The notes: generated by a model from the sequence alone, not told the origin. Counted from the first letter of the stretch, positions 7,587 to 16,479 are shown. The stretch is 49,649 nucleotides of DNA from CAZRAL01 sp964598005 (GCA_964598005.1 CAZRAL010000014.1:1-49649); one strand, 5' to 3'. Numbers and translations are program-made.

Positions 7587-7686
7587 GGACTTACACAAAA
7601 TCGCCCCAGCTGTGTTGCATCGCCTGGTCGTACGACTTGTACTGCCTGCGCCGCTGCGCCTTGCTGGAACAATTTTGCGTAAGTCC
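7587..7686. repeat. 100 bp imperfect palindromic element
   Basis: The left end GGACTTACACAAAATCG and the right end, read on the minus strand, GGACTTACGCAAAATTG form imperfect terminal repeats. They match at about 18 of 23 positions when extended to CCAG. The centre includes TCGTACGA. It occupies most of the gap between tRNA-Gln and prs. No coding capacity is seen; it resembles a miniature inverted-repeat element. Confidence 0.65.
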
Positions 7687-7691
7687 TCATT

Positions 7692-7707
7692 CCGTTTCTA
7701 GAAACGG
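7692..7707. other. Perfect 16 bp palindrome CCGTTTCTAGAAACGG
   Basis: The palindrome is exact and lies five bases beyond the 100 bp element, between prs and tRNA-Gln. A looser pairing, CGGTCA (7711-7716) with TGACCG (7737-7742), follows. It may be an operator, a processing structure or part of the neighbouring element. Confidence 0.5.
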
Positions 7708-7754
7708 ATACGGTCAGCCAACAGGGATAATCTCCTTGACCGGCTGATTTTTTC

Positions 7755-7829
7755 TGGCTGGGGAGGTAGGGATCGAACCTACGAATGCCGGAATCAAAAT
7801 CCGGTGCCTTACCACTTGGCGACTCCCCA
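7755..7829 (-). tRNA. glnQ tRNA: tRNA-Gln (anticodon UUG)
   Basis: On the minus strand the 5' acceptor TGGGGAG pairs with CTCCCCA before the discriminator G and an encoded CCA. The anticodon arm CCGGA-TTTTGAT-TCCGG carries TTG, reading CAA. The T arm GTAGG-TTCGATC-CCTAC is canonical. The length is 75 bases including CCA. It lies between ispE and prs, a common betaproteobacterial position, and is probably co-transcribed with them. Confidence 0.96.
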
Positions 7830-7903
7830 AATTTCAATACGGCGGCAAGTGCCACATGCCACACACATGCCTCACTTACGCCTTATCTTCCGCACAAGAA
7901 AAA

Positions 7904-8743
7904 CTACATCCCTTGCGCGACAAATCCTTTATATTCCGGCGACAATTCTGCAAGCGCTTTTCTTGCAGCTTGTTCGCTTGTGAAGGCCGCAAACACACAC
8001 GCCCCCGAGCCGGTCATGCGTGCACCAAAAATTGATTGCGCTGCCGCGTTTTGCAATGCTTCCAAATACGACGCGACGACCGGAAATCTTTTCAAAACAA
8101 CAGGCTGCAAATCGTTGCGCGCATCGCGCAACGCACACCCTAAATCATCAGAAAAGTCCGTTATTTTGAGTGGATTTGAATCCCTTGTCAAATCCGACGC
8201 ACCATAAATGGCTGCGGTGGGCACATTCACTGGCGGCGTCAGCACCACGTACCACCACACCGGGATTTCGATTGGGGTCAACTCTTCGCCCACGCCTTCC
8301 GCCCACGCGTTGTGACCAGAGATGAAAACGGGCACATCAGCCCCCAATGTTGCACCAATCTGCCGCAGCTGAATTAGCGACAAATGGCAGCCCCATAGCT
8401 TATTTAGCGTCAACAAGGTGGTGGCTGCATCTGAACTCCCGCCGCCCAAGCCGCCGCCTTGAGGAATATGCTTTTCAAGCCGTATCTCAACCCCGCGTTT
8501 AATCCCGGTATGGTGCTGAAGCGCTTTGGCGGCTCGAATGACCAGATCCTCCTGCTCGGGGATGCCATCGATGGTATTGATGCGGCAAATGATCTCATCC
8601 TCCCGCACTTCGAAATACAATGTGTCGCAATAGTCGAGCAGCACAAACAAGGTTTGCAAACGATGATAACCATCCTCACGTCGTCCCACGACGTGCAGAA
8701 ACAAATTCAGCTTGGCCGGGGCACGGTAGCCAATGAGGCTAAT
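7904..8743 (-). CDS. ispE: 4-diphosphocytidyl-2-C-methyl-D-erythritol kinase, apparent AUU start
   Basis: IspE phosphorylates CDP-methylerythritol in the MEP isoprenoid pathway. GHMP-kinase motifs are clear: APAKLNLFLHV at the N-terminus, IPQGGGLGGGSSDAATT for ATP, and MTGSGACVFAAF near the end. The conserved APAKLN lies upstream of the first standard start, a TTG at 8704 that would delete it. Reading upstream in frame, there is no ATG, GTG or TTG before a TGA. The best initiator is ATT at 8743-8741, six bases after a GGGAGG ribosome-binding sequence. It overlaps the lolB stop (ATTAG). This gives 279 residues, a normal length. A second in-frame ATT at 8734 is an alternative, as is a sequencing error. 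Confidence 0.9.
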   Translation of the reverse strand: MSLIGYRAPAKLNLFLHVVGRREDGYHRLQTLFVLLDYCDTLYFEVREDEIICRINTIDGIPEQEDLVIRAAKALQHHTGIKRGVEIRLEKHIPQGGGLGGGSSDAATTLLTLNKLWGCHLSLIQLRQIGATLGADVPVFISGHNAWAEGVGEELTPIEIPVWWYVVLTPPVNVPTAAIYGASDLTRDSNPLKITDFSDDLGCALRDARNDLQPVVLKRFPVVASYLEALQNAAAQSIFGARMTGSGACVFAAFTSEQAARKALAELSPEYKGFVAQGM

Positions 8744-9302
8744 CGAGCGCCTCCCACTCGTCGATGACCAGCTTGATCACGGTATCCCCGCGTATTGCGG
8801 TCAACCGTGACACCACGCGATGATTCCCCTCGTGACGAAACTGGTCAGCCATTACACTCCAAAGCTGTCCATCGCCCATGTTCACCATAGTGGCCGTTCC
8901 CTCGGTCAATTCAATTCCTTGGGTCCAACGCACAACCTTGCCGGTATCGAGCGCGACTCCCAACATTTCCGAGGTCAATAGGGCAATCGATGGCGCTTCC
9001 CGGGCAGAGCGGGCCTCGCCCTGGCGCAGAATGGCCGGGGCATTTTCAAGTTGCTCTATTTCCGCAACTTGTGATCCAAGCGGGGTAAAAAATTGCAGGC
9101 GCTCCAATCCACTGGAGCGTTGCCAGCGCAATGTGGCGTTATCTATTTTTTGCTCGACGCGAATGCTTAATCGACCACGCAAAATAAAATGGGGCGCAAA
9201 AACAGGGGGAGGATAAGTTTCAGTTTGATGCGGTGGTAATTCAACCGACGCACAGCCACCCAGTAACAATACAGCGAGCAAGGCACCAAAACGCTTTCCC
9301 AT
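8739..9302 (-). CDS. lolB: Outer-membrane lipoprotein receptor LolB
   Basis: The product (187 residues from the ATG at 9302) begins MGKRFGALLAVLLLGGCASVELPP, a type II signal peptide with lipobox LLGGC. LolB accepts lipoproteins from LolA and inserts them into the outer membrane. FILRGRLSIRVEQKIDNATLRWQR and a late VVSRLTAIRGDTVIKLVIDEW fit the family, as does the position before ispE. A longer frame starting at 9413 adds 37 basic residues before the signal peptide and overlaps the TPR gene, so it is rejected. The end overlaps the apparent ispE start. Confidence 0.9.
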   Translation of the reverse strand: MGKRFGALLAVLLLGGCASVELPPHQTETYPPPVFAPHFILRGRLSIRVEQKIDNATLRWQRSSGLERLQFFTPLGSQVAEIEQLENAPAILRQGEARSAREAPSIALLTSEMLGVALDTGKVVRWTQGIELTEGTATMVNMGDGQLWSVMADQFRHEGNHRVVSRLTAIRGDTVIKLVIDEWEALD

Positions 9303-9321
9303 ACTCAAGGAGCCTGAAAGT

Positions 9322-11007
9322 TTAGGGCTGATATTTTTTAACCGTAGACAGTAGCGCCTCGTTCTCCGGATGCTCCTCCAGGGCGGCGCGCCATAACTTG
9401 GTCGCTTCTTCACGGCGGCCCACTGCCCACAGCGCCTCGCCTAAATGTGCCGCAATTTCGGGGTCGGATCGAATCCCGTAGGCCGCTTGCAGGATCGCAA
9501 TGGCTTCCTCTTTTTTGCCCTTTTTGTATTTTAGCCAGCCCAGACTATCCTGAATGTAGGCATCGTCGGGGGCCAGCTTCAAGGCGCGCTGAATTAAATC
9601 TTCCGCTTCGGCATAGCGGGTAGTACGGTCCGCCAGCGTATAACCCAGCGCATTTAAAGCATGGGCATGATCGGGCTTCAGCAGAATAACCTTGCGCAAA
9701 TCGCTCTCCGCAACGTCGAGCTTGTTGAGGTTTTCAGCAATCATAGCGCGGTCATATAACAACTCAGGCGCATCGGGATTCTTCTGTATTGCTGTTGATA
9801 ACAAGCGATAGGCTTCTTCCTTTGCTTTGGCTTCTCTCAACAATTGTGCTTCGGCGAGCAGCAACTGCATTTGTATTTCCGGGGAATCCTCATCTTTCTG
9901 GGCTTCCTGCAAAAATTTTCTTCCAGCTTCCAACCCCTGCTGGCGTAATAAAATCCCGGCAATTTTGGCTTGGGCGGCCACATAATATTCGCCCTCAACA
10001 ATTCGCTTAAGGATGGCGATGGCTTCATCCCCTTTTTTACGCGCCTCCAACACCGTACCCAGATTGAGCAGCAGCAAGCCCGAATAGCCCGGCTTCAATA
10101 CCAGCGCGCGCCTCAGGCTGGCTTCGGCATCGGCATAATCCTTGATCTGTTGAGCGATCAAACTAATGGCATAAGGTATTTCAACATCGTCGGGCCGGTC
10201 TTTTTCCGCACGGCGAAATTGCGCTCGCGCCAACAAATAGCTTTTCTGGCTAATCAGCAAACGCGCATACAAAACCCGCACCTCAGCAGCCTCGGGATAG
10301 CGCTCGAGAAACTCACGCAAAAAATTTTCCGCCTGCATTTCGGAAATCTCGCGCAAGGTCTGTGCTTGCAAAATCGCAGCAGGCTGCCACCCCGGTTTGC
10401 GCTGAGCCGCCTCCGCAACGGCGGCGAGTGCCGCTTGCCATTGTTTGGCCTGATAAGCAGCCTGCGCCACCGCGAAATGCGCCTCAGGCAGTGCAGAATA
10501 AGGCTTGGCGAGCGACTCCACAGCTGAGTGCACAGCAGATTTATCGGGGAAACGTCCCAGCGCCACGCTCATCTGCATGAATAAAACAGGGGCCTTGCGT
10601 GCATCTGCCAGCATTTTCTTAAGCTGTGCGGTCGCTTCCGTAAGGGTGCCTTGTTTGTTGGCAAGCGCAGCCAAGGCTTGACGGGCAGACGGCGAATCAG
10701 GCTCCAGCTCCAGCCAGATCAGGACCGCCTCCATCGCCTCATCCGTCTGGCGATTCTGAAAAGCCAGTTCGGTCGCCCGGCGGGCAATGCGCGGGTCTCT
10801 GGTTTCGCTCGCCAACTTCATCATGCTCTGTATGGCAAGATTGGGCTGCTCACGCTGGCCGGCAATCTCGGCAATCAGATATTGATAAAGCGCTTGATCG
10901 AACGGACTTTCCGGGACAGTTTTTTTAACTTTCACCGCCTGCGCAGGGGCTGCAACTGGCACAGCCAGCAATAGGGTGATTGCAAGGGAGATCAGGATTC
11001 TTGTCAT
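9322..11007 (-). CDS. Exported TPR-repeat protein upstream of lolB
   Basis: The 561-residue product begins with a signal peptide (MTRILISLAITLLLAVPVAAPAQA). It is then almost entirely tetratricopeptide repeats from about residue 35 to the end; a well-formed set is AHALNALGYTLADRTTRYAEAEDLIQRAL and DAYIQDSLGWLKYKKGKKEEAI. TPR proteins in this position (before lolB-ispE) are conserved in Betaproteobacteria and are presumed to work in the periplasm or at the outer membrane, but the partner is unknown. The ATG at 11007 is chosen because it directly precedes the signal peptide; an upstream in-frame start at 11070 adds 21 residues that spoil it. The lolB start lies 19 bases past its stop, so the genes are probably one operon. 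Confidence 0.88.
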   Translation of the reverse strand: MTRILISLAITLLLAVPVAAPAQAVKVKKTVPESPFDQALYQYLIAEIAGQREQPNLAIQSMMKLASETRDPRIARRATELAFQNRQTDEAMEAVLIWLELEPDSPSARQALAALANKQGTLTEATAQLKKMLADARKAPVLFMQMSVALGRFPDKSAVHSAVESLAKPYSALPEAHFAVAQAAYQAKQWQAALAAVAEAAQRKPGWQPAAILQAQTLREISEMQAENFLREFLERYPEAAEVRVLYARLLISQKSYLLARAQFRRAEKDRPDDVEIPYAISLIAQQIKDYADAEASLRRALVLKPGYSGLLLLNLGTVLEARKKGDEAIAILKRIVEGEYYVAAQAKIAGILLRQQGLEAGRKFLQEAQKDEDSPEIQMQLLLAEAQLLREAKAKEEAYRLLSTAIQKNPDAPELLYDRAMIAENLNKLDVAESDLRKVILLKPDHAHALNALGYTLADRTTRYAEAEDLIQRALKLAPDDAYIQDSLGWLKYKKGKKEEAIAILQAAYGIRSDPEIAAHLGEALWAVGRREEATKLWRAALEEHPENEALLSTVKKYQP

Positions 11008-11176
11008 GGCGTTTATAAACCTTACGGGGCGGGTATATTTCATGCTGCGTGCATGAAACTTATTCAGCACCTATCATAATAAGTATGAGACATTTCGCCA
11101 TGTTTGAATATCCCTGATTGCCAAAAATTTCTGTTGTGCCCATGAACCATCAACCTTATTTGTGAAATAAACACAC

Positions 11177-11992
11177 ATGCCCGAGTTGCCAGAGGTTGAA
11201 ACCACTCGTCTGGGATTGTTGCCGCATCTGCTAAAGCGCAGGATTACGGGAGTGGCGGTACGCGATGCGCGGCTACGCTGGCCGGTGCCCGCAGATTTGG
11301 CGAAGAATTTGACGGGGCAGCGCATCGACGATATTACCCGGCGCGGCAAGTATTTATTGTTTGATTGCGGTTCGGGTTTTCTTCTTGCCCATCTCGGCAT
11401 GTCGGGCAGCCTGCGTTATTTTGATGCTTTGCCTGCTCCACAAAAACACGATCATGTCGATATCGTCCTTGAAAAGAAAGGTGGGATGCGTTTTACTGAT
11501 CCGCGCCGTTTCGGAACATTGCTATGGATTGACGGTCGGCAGCAGTGCCATCCGCTATTGGATGGACTGGGCATCGAGCCGCTTTCTGCTGATTTCAATG
11601 GCGCCTACCTGTTCGCGCAAAGTCGCAACAAACGAGTAAATATCAAGCCGTTTCTCATGGATGCGCATGTCGTCGTCGGGGTAGGAAATATTTATGCTTC
11701 TGAATCGCTATTCCGCGCCGGCATCCATCCCGCTCGCATGGCGGGCCGTATCTCTGCCGCGCGTTACGATAAACTCGCCGCAGCGGTAAAGGAGACGTTG
11801 CAGCGAGCCTTGAAAGCAGGCGGTAGTTCACTGCGCGACTATGTGCGCGTTAACGGTGACCCGGGTTATTTTCAGTTTGATGCGTTCGTTTACGAACGCG
11901 TCGGATTGCCTTGCCGGATTTGCGGCACACCAATAAAAACAGTACGCCAGTCGCAGCGCACTACTTTTTACTGTCCCTCATGCCAGAAATAA
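11177..11992 (+). CDS. mutM: Formamidopyrimidine-DNA glycosylase (Fpg/MutM)
   Basis: The 271-residue bifunctional glycosylase/AP lyase removes 8-oxoguanine and ring-opened purines. After Met removal the catalytic Pro of MPELPEVETTRLGL is exposed, and the catalytic Glu follows. GGSSLRDYVRVNGDPGYFQ, and a zinc finger at the C-terminus with CRICGTPIK...FYCPSC (four Cys), complete the family pattern. It is divergent from the TPR-lolB-ispE operon and followed after 15 bases by the dynamin-like gene, with which it may be co-transcribed. Confidence 0.97.
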   Translation: MPELPEVETTRLGLLPHLLKRRITGVAVRDARLRWPVPADLAKNLTGQRIDDITRRGKYLLFDCGSGFLLAHLGMSGSLRYFDALPAPQKHDHVDIVLEKKGGMRFTDPRRFGTLLWIDGRQQCHPLLDGLGIEPLSADFNGAYLFAQSRNKRVNIKPFLMDAHVVVGVGNIYASESLFRAGIHPARMAGRISAARYDKLAAAVKETLQRALKAGGSSLRDYVRVNGDPGYFQFDAFVYERVGLPCRICGTPIKTVRQSQRTTFYCPSCQK

Positions 11993-12007
11993 CGGTACAG
12001 TACGTCT

Positions 12008-14008
12008 ATGAACAAGAGTGCACTTATCGAACGTCTGGCCGATCTGCAGTCTTGGCGTTATGGGTTGAACGATCAGATCAATCATGTTGAAAACCTGTTT
12101 CAGCAACCGCTTTTTACCTCTTCCGGTAACAATGGCGAATTGCAAAAAGAACTCCAGCGGTTGCGCCAGCGAATCAGCGCCGAGCGACTAACCATCGCCT
12201 TCATCGCCCAACCTGCCCGTGGTAAATCTTCGTTGATTGACGCACTGTTTTTTTGTGGCACTCACCCACAACTGCCTTATTCCATTCCCAGGGATCGCAC
12301 CCGCTGTGTGACTGAAATCCGCTTTGACCGCGAAAGTCCCGCCTCAATCAAGCTGTTGCCTATTGAGACGCGGGAGAGCCCGCTGCGATTCGAAGAACTG
12401 GTTCAAGACCAAAACTTATGGAAGACCCAATTCTTTGACATCACGCAACCCGCTTCGGTCGTGCATGCACTGGCTACGTTGGCAGAAACAAAGTCCATTC
12501 CCTTTTCTGAAATTGTGGCGTGGGGGCTGCACCGCGAAAGCCCAACGCACTCACCGGGTGGTCATGGGCCGCAGCAATTCCAGGTGCCGTGCTGGCGATA
12601 TGCGGTTGTGAATTTTCCGCATCCGTTGCTGGAGGCGGGATTGGTGATATTCGATGTACCCGGGCATTCTCCTCTCGCCGTGGAGCCGGAATTGGCGCGT
12701 GCGCGCGTATTAACTGCTGATGTGATGGCATTGGTGCTGGATATTAATGACGTGGCAAACGCCACCGATCTCGCGATCTGGAAAAATTATTTTGGCCCCA
12801 TGCAAGGCAGGGAAAAATCTGATACGGAAAAGGTTAATCTGGCACGTTTAGTGATACTGAACAAAATCGATACATTAGGGCTTGATCAGAACGCAGAGCG
12901 GGAATCCCCGGCGCAGATTGCGTTGCAAACCATCGATAAACGTCTTCTTGAGGTCGTGGATTGGCTGCATATCGATCCGATTCAAGCCATTCCTGTCTCT
13001 GCCAAACTGGGATTGGCAGGCAAGCTATCCGGTAATCTCGACCAGACCATCAAAAGCCGGCTGTATCAATTGGAAAGAAATCTGGCGGCTAACCTGTCCG
13101 ATACACGCCAGCAATGGTTAAGTACACAAGTTATTGCCGCACTTTCCGCAATGCTGGACCAACTGCAGGCCTGGCTGGATGCTGAACGCTACAGTATTTT
13201 GGGGCAGTTGAAGGAGCTGGGAGCGTTACGCGAAAAGAATGAAAAACTGTTGACTGCTTTGCAAATCCAAATGACAACAAAACAAAATAAACTGGATGGC
13301 GCGGAGCAGGAGGTGCGTCGTTTCAAGGGCATCCAGACACACATCACTGACGAACTGGCGGAACTAACCAACCCACTGCCGGCTCGCAAGCAAGCCGCAC
13401 ATATTTGCCGCACTCTCGCCAGCAATTCCAAGCCTGCTGCTATTCCATCCATCGTGGAGAGCTATTTTTCAGAGGCTCATAAACGATTGGACGCCACCAA
13501 TATCAAAATCAAGGAAGTCAAATCATTATTTGGCGATATCGCGCAAAAATTACAAAATGAATTTGGCATGCGCGATTTGGCTCTGCTACCGTTTGCCACC
13601 CAGCGCTTTTATACCGAGCTGCAAAAATTGCGTACCCTGTCCAATACCGAACTCACGAACAGTGAAAAAAATGGCGGGAGCACTGCTTTGCAAGGTCAAG
13701 CGTTAGGAGAAGAATTCCATAAATCGATAGGCGGCGCAGTTATTCATATTTTTGAAATCGCGCATCGCGAACTTGCGGTGTGGATACAGGGCTTTTATGC
13801 GGCCGTTGATCGCTCTTTCGAGGGGCAGCAGAATCAGCTTCTCCGGCATGCCGAGAATATTGAAAACATGAAAAATGCCGAGATGGAATTGGCCGATAAT
13901 ATTGCCGCCGTGCAGGCGCATTTCGATATTCTTAAATACAAACATGCGGCATTGGATAATGCGCGCGAAACACTGGCCCGCTTTTCAGATAAATGGCAAG
14001 AGTCGTAA
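12008..14008 (+). CDS. Dynamin-like large GTPase
   Basis: This 666-residue protein has a GTPase domain in the first about 340 residues. The G1 loop is AQPARGKSS at about 67-75, with Ala in place of the first Gly of GxxxxGK[ST]. G3 is DVPG (about 217) and G4 is NKID (about 290). The rest is largely helical with coiled-coil stretches (about 400-445 and 580-650), as in bacterial dynamin-like proteins that remodel membranes. No transmembrane helix is obvious. The 15-base gap to mutM suggests co-transcription, though a functional tie is not evident. The exact subfamily and its cellular role are unknown to me. Confidence 0.8.
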   Translation: MNKSALIERLADLQSWRYGLNDQINHVENLFQQPLFTSSGNNGELQKELQRLRQRISAERLTIAFIAQPARGKSSLIDALFFCGTHPQLPYSIPRDRTRCVTEIRFDRESPASIKLLPIETRESPLRFEELVQDQNLWKTQFFDITQPASVVHALATLAETKSIPFSEIVAWGLHRESPTHSPGGHGPQQFQVPCWRYAVVNFPHPLLEAGLVIFDVPGHSPLAVEPELARARVLTADVMALVLDINDVANATDLAIWKNYFGPMQGREKSDTEKVNLARLVILNKIDTLGLDQNAERESPAQIALQTIDKRLLEVVDWLHIDPIQAIPVSAKLGLAGKLSGNLDQTIKSRLYQLERNLAANLSDTRQQWLSTQVIAALSAMLDQLQAWLDAERYSILGQLKELGALREKNEKLLTALQIQMTTKQNKLDGAEQEVRRFKGIQTHITDELAELTNPLPARKQAAHICRTLASNSKPAAIPSIVESYFSEAHKRLDATNIKIKEVKSLFGDIAQKLQNEFGMRDLALLPFATQRFYTELQKLRTLSNTELTNSEKNGGSTALQGQALGEEFHKSIGGAVIHIFEIAHRELAVWIQGFYAAVDRSFEGQQNQLLRHAENIENMKNAEMELADNIAAVQAHFDILKYKHAALDNARETLARFSDKWQES

Positions 14009-14063
14009 CTTGACTTCACTGAATCGTAGGCGAACTTTAGAATGAGCGGGTCTGTTGTTGCAA

Positions 14064-15059
14064 TCATCGGACCAAAACCTTTGGCTTTAGATATTCTTGG
14101 TATCTAAGCAAGTGAAAATTCAACGCAATATCAGGCTCAAAAAGCATCGGCTGACGATTTAAAAATTTCGCCACATACCCCTCTTCAATTACAGTTTCGC
14201 CAAAACGATGGGCAGTCTCTGCCAAGGCAAGTGAGCGAACATCTTCAAGCCATGGAAAATCTTGTTCTGATAGCTTTATGTCCTCCAGGATTTTTCTTGA
14301 TTCTTCGAAAGTATTACTAGCTCTGGCTCTGATCACAGCAATGCCCATACAGTTATAACCCGTTGGGTAGTTTTCTGGCATTGAATTGATCCGCTTCTCT
14401 GCTGCATCAAGAAGGTAATACGGAGCATCATCACGATACGCTTTCAATTCTGCTTGCAGGTAATCAAAATCATAATCGTGACAGTTCTCTGACACATATT
14501 TAGTGACTGATTCAAGTTCGCTCAGTTCGCCAGATAAAATTGCAAAAGCCGCAAGGTAAGCCCACCATGTGCCGAAGAACGGCAACCCTCGAATGTACAA
14601 GAAGTGATCATCCAATATCTTTACCTGTTTGTAAGCCTCAAAGAACGGCCTGATGAACAAAAGGCCATCATCATATCTACTCCAAATGTAGGCATAACGC
14701 GCCTGTGCCAGCGCATATTCACGAGGCACAGAAGGAAATTTACAGGTATAAAAAAGCTCAAAACCTTTTTCAGGCTCTTTGGCTCGAATGTACTGCTGCC
14801 CCAAAGAGAACTTGATTTTTGCCGAGTCTGCAAACTTTGCATGTGCTTCTTTAAAACGCTCCAATGCCTCAGAATCGCGCCCTTCGTTAAACGCTACCAT
14901 TCCATAAAAGTGCCACCAAGTTTCCAGCTCAGCAAGTGAAAGAGACGTCCGATTGATCTTCTTTAATTCATTCTCCAGGTCTTTTAGCCGACCTTCTTTG
15001 TGTAGAGCATTTGCTATGTCATCAACACGGTTGATTTTCTTTCGAAATGGATTCCACAT
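14064..15059 (-). CDS. Unrecognised helical-repeat (TPR-like) protein
   Basis: I do not recognise this 331-residue protein. It is soluble, with no signal peptide or membrane segment. Residues 15-130 look like two or three degenerate TPR hairpins (for example LETWWHFYGMVAFNEGRDSEALERFKEAHAKF, given here only as a landmark near residue 45). Aromatic residues are abundant. Its DNA looks more AT-rich than that of its neighbours, which may mean later acquisition. It converges with the dynamin-like gene and lies just downstream of the ferredoxin gene on the same strand, separated by 15 bases, so it could be transcribed with the rsmD-coaD-ferredoxin operon. Confidence 0.7.
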   Translation of the reverse strand: MWNPFRKKINRVDDIANALHKEGRLKDLENELKKINRTSLSLAELETWWHFYGMVAFNEGRDSEALERFKEAHAKFADSAKIKFSLGQQYIRAKEPEKGFELFYTCKFPSVPREYALAQARYAYIWSRYDDGLLFIRPFFEAYKQVKILDDHFLYIRGLPFFGTWWAYLAAFAILSGELSELESVTKYVSENCHDYDFDYLQAELKAYRDDAPYYLLDAAEKRINSMPENYPTGYNCMGIAVIRARASNTFEESRKILEDIKLSEQDFPWLEDVRSLALAETAHRFGETVIEEGYVAKFLNRQPMLFEPDIALNFHLLRYQEYLKPKVLVR

Positions 15060-15074
15060 ATGCTTAACTGATTG

Positions 15075-15335
15075 CTAACTAGCTGCTTTTTGCGCAGTCA
15101 ATCGGACAAATTTTGCGTAAAGTTCTTCTTGCGATTCCACAACAGCCGGATTCAATGGAATGCAATCGACCGGACAAACCTGCTGGCATTGCGGTTCGTT
15201 GAAATGCCCGACACACTGAGTGCACTTTTCCGAGTCGATTTCGTAAATTTCCACGCCTTGATAGATCGCGGCATTCGGGCACTCCGGCTCACACACATCG
15301 CAATTGATACATTGGTCAGTAATCATCAAGGCCAT
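15075..15335 (-). CDS. Ferredoxin, 2[4Fe-4S] YfhL-like
   Basis: The product (86 residues from the ATG at 15335) starts MALMITDQCINCDVCEPECPN and carries two cluster motifs: CINCDVCEPECP and CTQCVGHFNEPQCQQVCPVDC. This spacing, with a longer insert in the second cluster, is typical of YfhL/Alvin-type ferredoxins, which are small electron carriers with poorly defined partners. A GTG four codons upstream overlaps coaD; the ATG is preferred because it gives the conserved N-terminus. It is directly downstream of coaD on the same strand, an arrangement common in Betaproteobacteria. Confidence 0.93.
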   Translation of the reverse strand: MALMITDQCINCDVCEPECPNAAIYQGVEIYEIDSEKCTQCVGHFNEPQCQQVCPVDCIPLNPAVVESQEELYAKFVRLTAQKAAS

Positions 15336-15339
15336 TGCG

Positions 15340-15825
15340 TTATCCACTTTTGCCGATTTTTGCTTTTAGCGCCTGCGCCACCAGTGGATGTACAAAATCA
15401 CTCACATCGCCCCCCAGCCCAGCGATTTCCCGCACAATGGTGGCTGAAATAAACATATATTTATCCGAGGGCGTAAGAAACATGGTTTCGACACCGGGAT
15501 TCAATTTCCGGTTCATCCCTGCCATCTGGAATTCGTATTCAAAATCGGAGACTGCACGCAAACCGCGCAAAATCACACCGGCTTTTTGTTCGTGGAGAAA
15601 ATTTGATAGCAGTCCGCTGAATCCCATTACAGTTACATTGGAATAAGGCACCAAAATATTACGCGCCAGATCGATACGTTCCTGAAGGGTAAAGGTGGGT
15701 TGCTTTGCTGCGCTATGTGCGATAGCGACAACGACTTCGCCAAACAGATTGGAGGCTCGCGCCACCAAATCCTCATGCCCCTTGGTCAGGGGATCGAAAG
15801 TGCCCGGGTAAACCGCACGAATCAT
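15340..15825 (-). CDS. coaD: Phosphopantetheine adenylyltransferase
   Basis: This 161-residue enzyme adenylates 4'-phosphopantetheine in coenzyme A synthesis. The nucleotidyltransferase motif YPGTFDPLTKGHEDLV is at the N-terminus. RGLRAVSDFEYEFQMAGMNR and the late motif YMFISATIVREIA (ISSTxVR in most homologues, here ISATIVR) are also present. The length matches the family. It follows rsmD by five bases, the classic rsmD-coaD pair. Confidence 0.97.
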   Translation of the reverse strand: MIRAVYPGTFDPLTKGHEDLVARASNLFGEVVVAIAHSAAKQPTFTLQERIDLARNILVPYSNVTVMGFSGLLSNFLHEQKAGVILRGLRAVSDFEYEFQMAGMNRKLNPGVETMFLTPSDKYMFISATIVREIAGLGGDVSDFVHPLVAQALKAKIGKSG

Positions 15826-15830
15826 GGTGT

Positions 15831-16457
15831 TTAACCTGTCGAATGGAGTGATCGGGATAGTAGCGCAAAATGGACCTGTCCGGCCCGCCCTTGTTTAACA
15901 ACGCACCAGTGCGATAGGACCTCTGGCAAGGTATCGATTGCGCTGCCCCATTCTACATAGGCCAGACCTGCAGGGCTGATTTTTGTACGCAGTGCACAAA
16001 GTGCGGGCTCGAGAAAATTGGAGGCAAAAGGAGGGTCCACAAAGACAACGTCATAAGCCTTGTTGTCTCGGGCCAAAAAACTCAATGCGTCGCTGTGTAT
16101 AAGCTGGCAGGTACGTGCCTCGAGTTGTTCTAGATTAAACTTCAGTGCATCGATGGTCTGCCGTGCGCTTTCAACCAGTGTGACGTGCGCAGCCCCGCGC
16201 GAAGCGGCTTCCAGGCCCAGCGCACCGCTACCTGAAAAAAGATCCAGGCAATATTTGCCGTGCAACGATTGCCCCAGCCAGTTGAATAATGTTTCGCGTA
16301 TCCGGTCTGAAGTCGGGCGCAAGCCTTCCCCGTCAGGAAATTCGATTAACCGGCTGCGCCACACCCCGCCAATGATGCGGACGCGGTTACATTTTTTCGA
16401 TTTGGTATTCAGATTGGTAACCGAGATTGCTAAGGAAATGGAATAAAATACATGCAT
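15831..16457 (-). CDS. rsmD: 16S rRNA (guanine(966)-N(2))-methyltransferase
   Basis: RsmD methylates G966 of 16S rRNA using SAM. Motifs are NRVRIIGGVWRSR, LRPTSDRIRETLFNWL, the SAM site DLFSGSGALGLEAASRG and the catalytic VFVDPPFA. The true start is uncertain: homologues begin close to NRVRIIGG, but the nearest in-frame ATG is at 16457, about 23 residues earlier, after a weak GAAAAAG ribosome-binding site. Using it leaves only 22 bases to the divergent ftsY start. A non-standard start nearer 16390 cannot be excluded. Other in-frame starts lie at 16469 and 16487. Confidence 0.9.
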   Translation of the reverse strand: MHVFYSISLAISVTNLNTKSKKCNRVRIIGGVWRSRLIEFPDGEGLRPTSDRIRETLFNWLGQSLHGKYCLDLFSGSGALGLEAASRGAAHVTLVESARQTIDALKFNLEQLEARTCQLIHSDALSFLARDNKAYDVVFVDPPFASNFLEPALCALRTKISPAGLAYVEWGSAIDTLPEVLSHWCVVKQGRAGQVHFALLSRSLHSTG

Positions 16458-16479
16458 TATCTTTTTCATACAATCTGAC

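Noticed and set aside
7559..7864. A 101-codon frame containing GESPSGKAPDFDSG
   Set aside because: This peptide is what a tRNA gene gives when translated; the stretch is tRNA-Gln plus a palindromic element.
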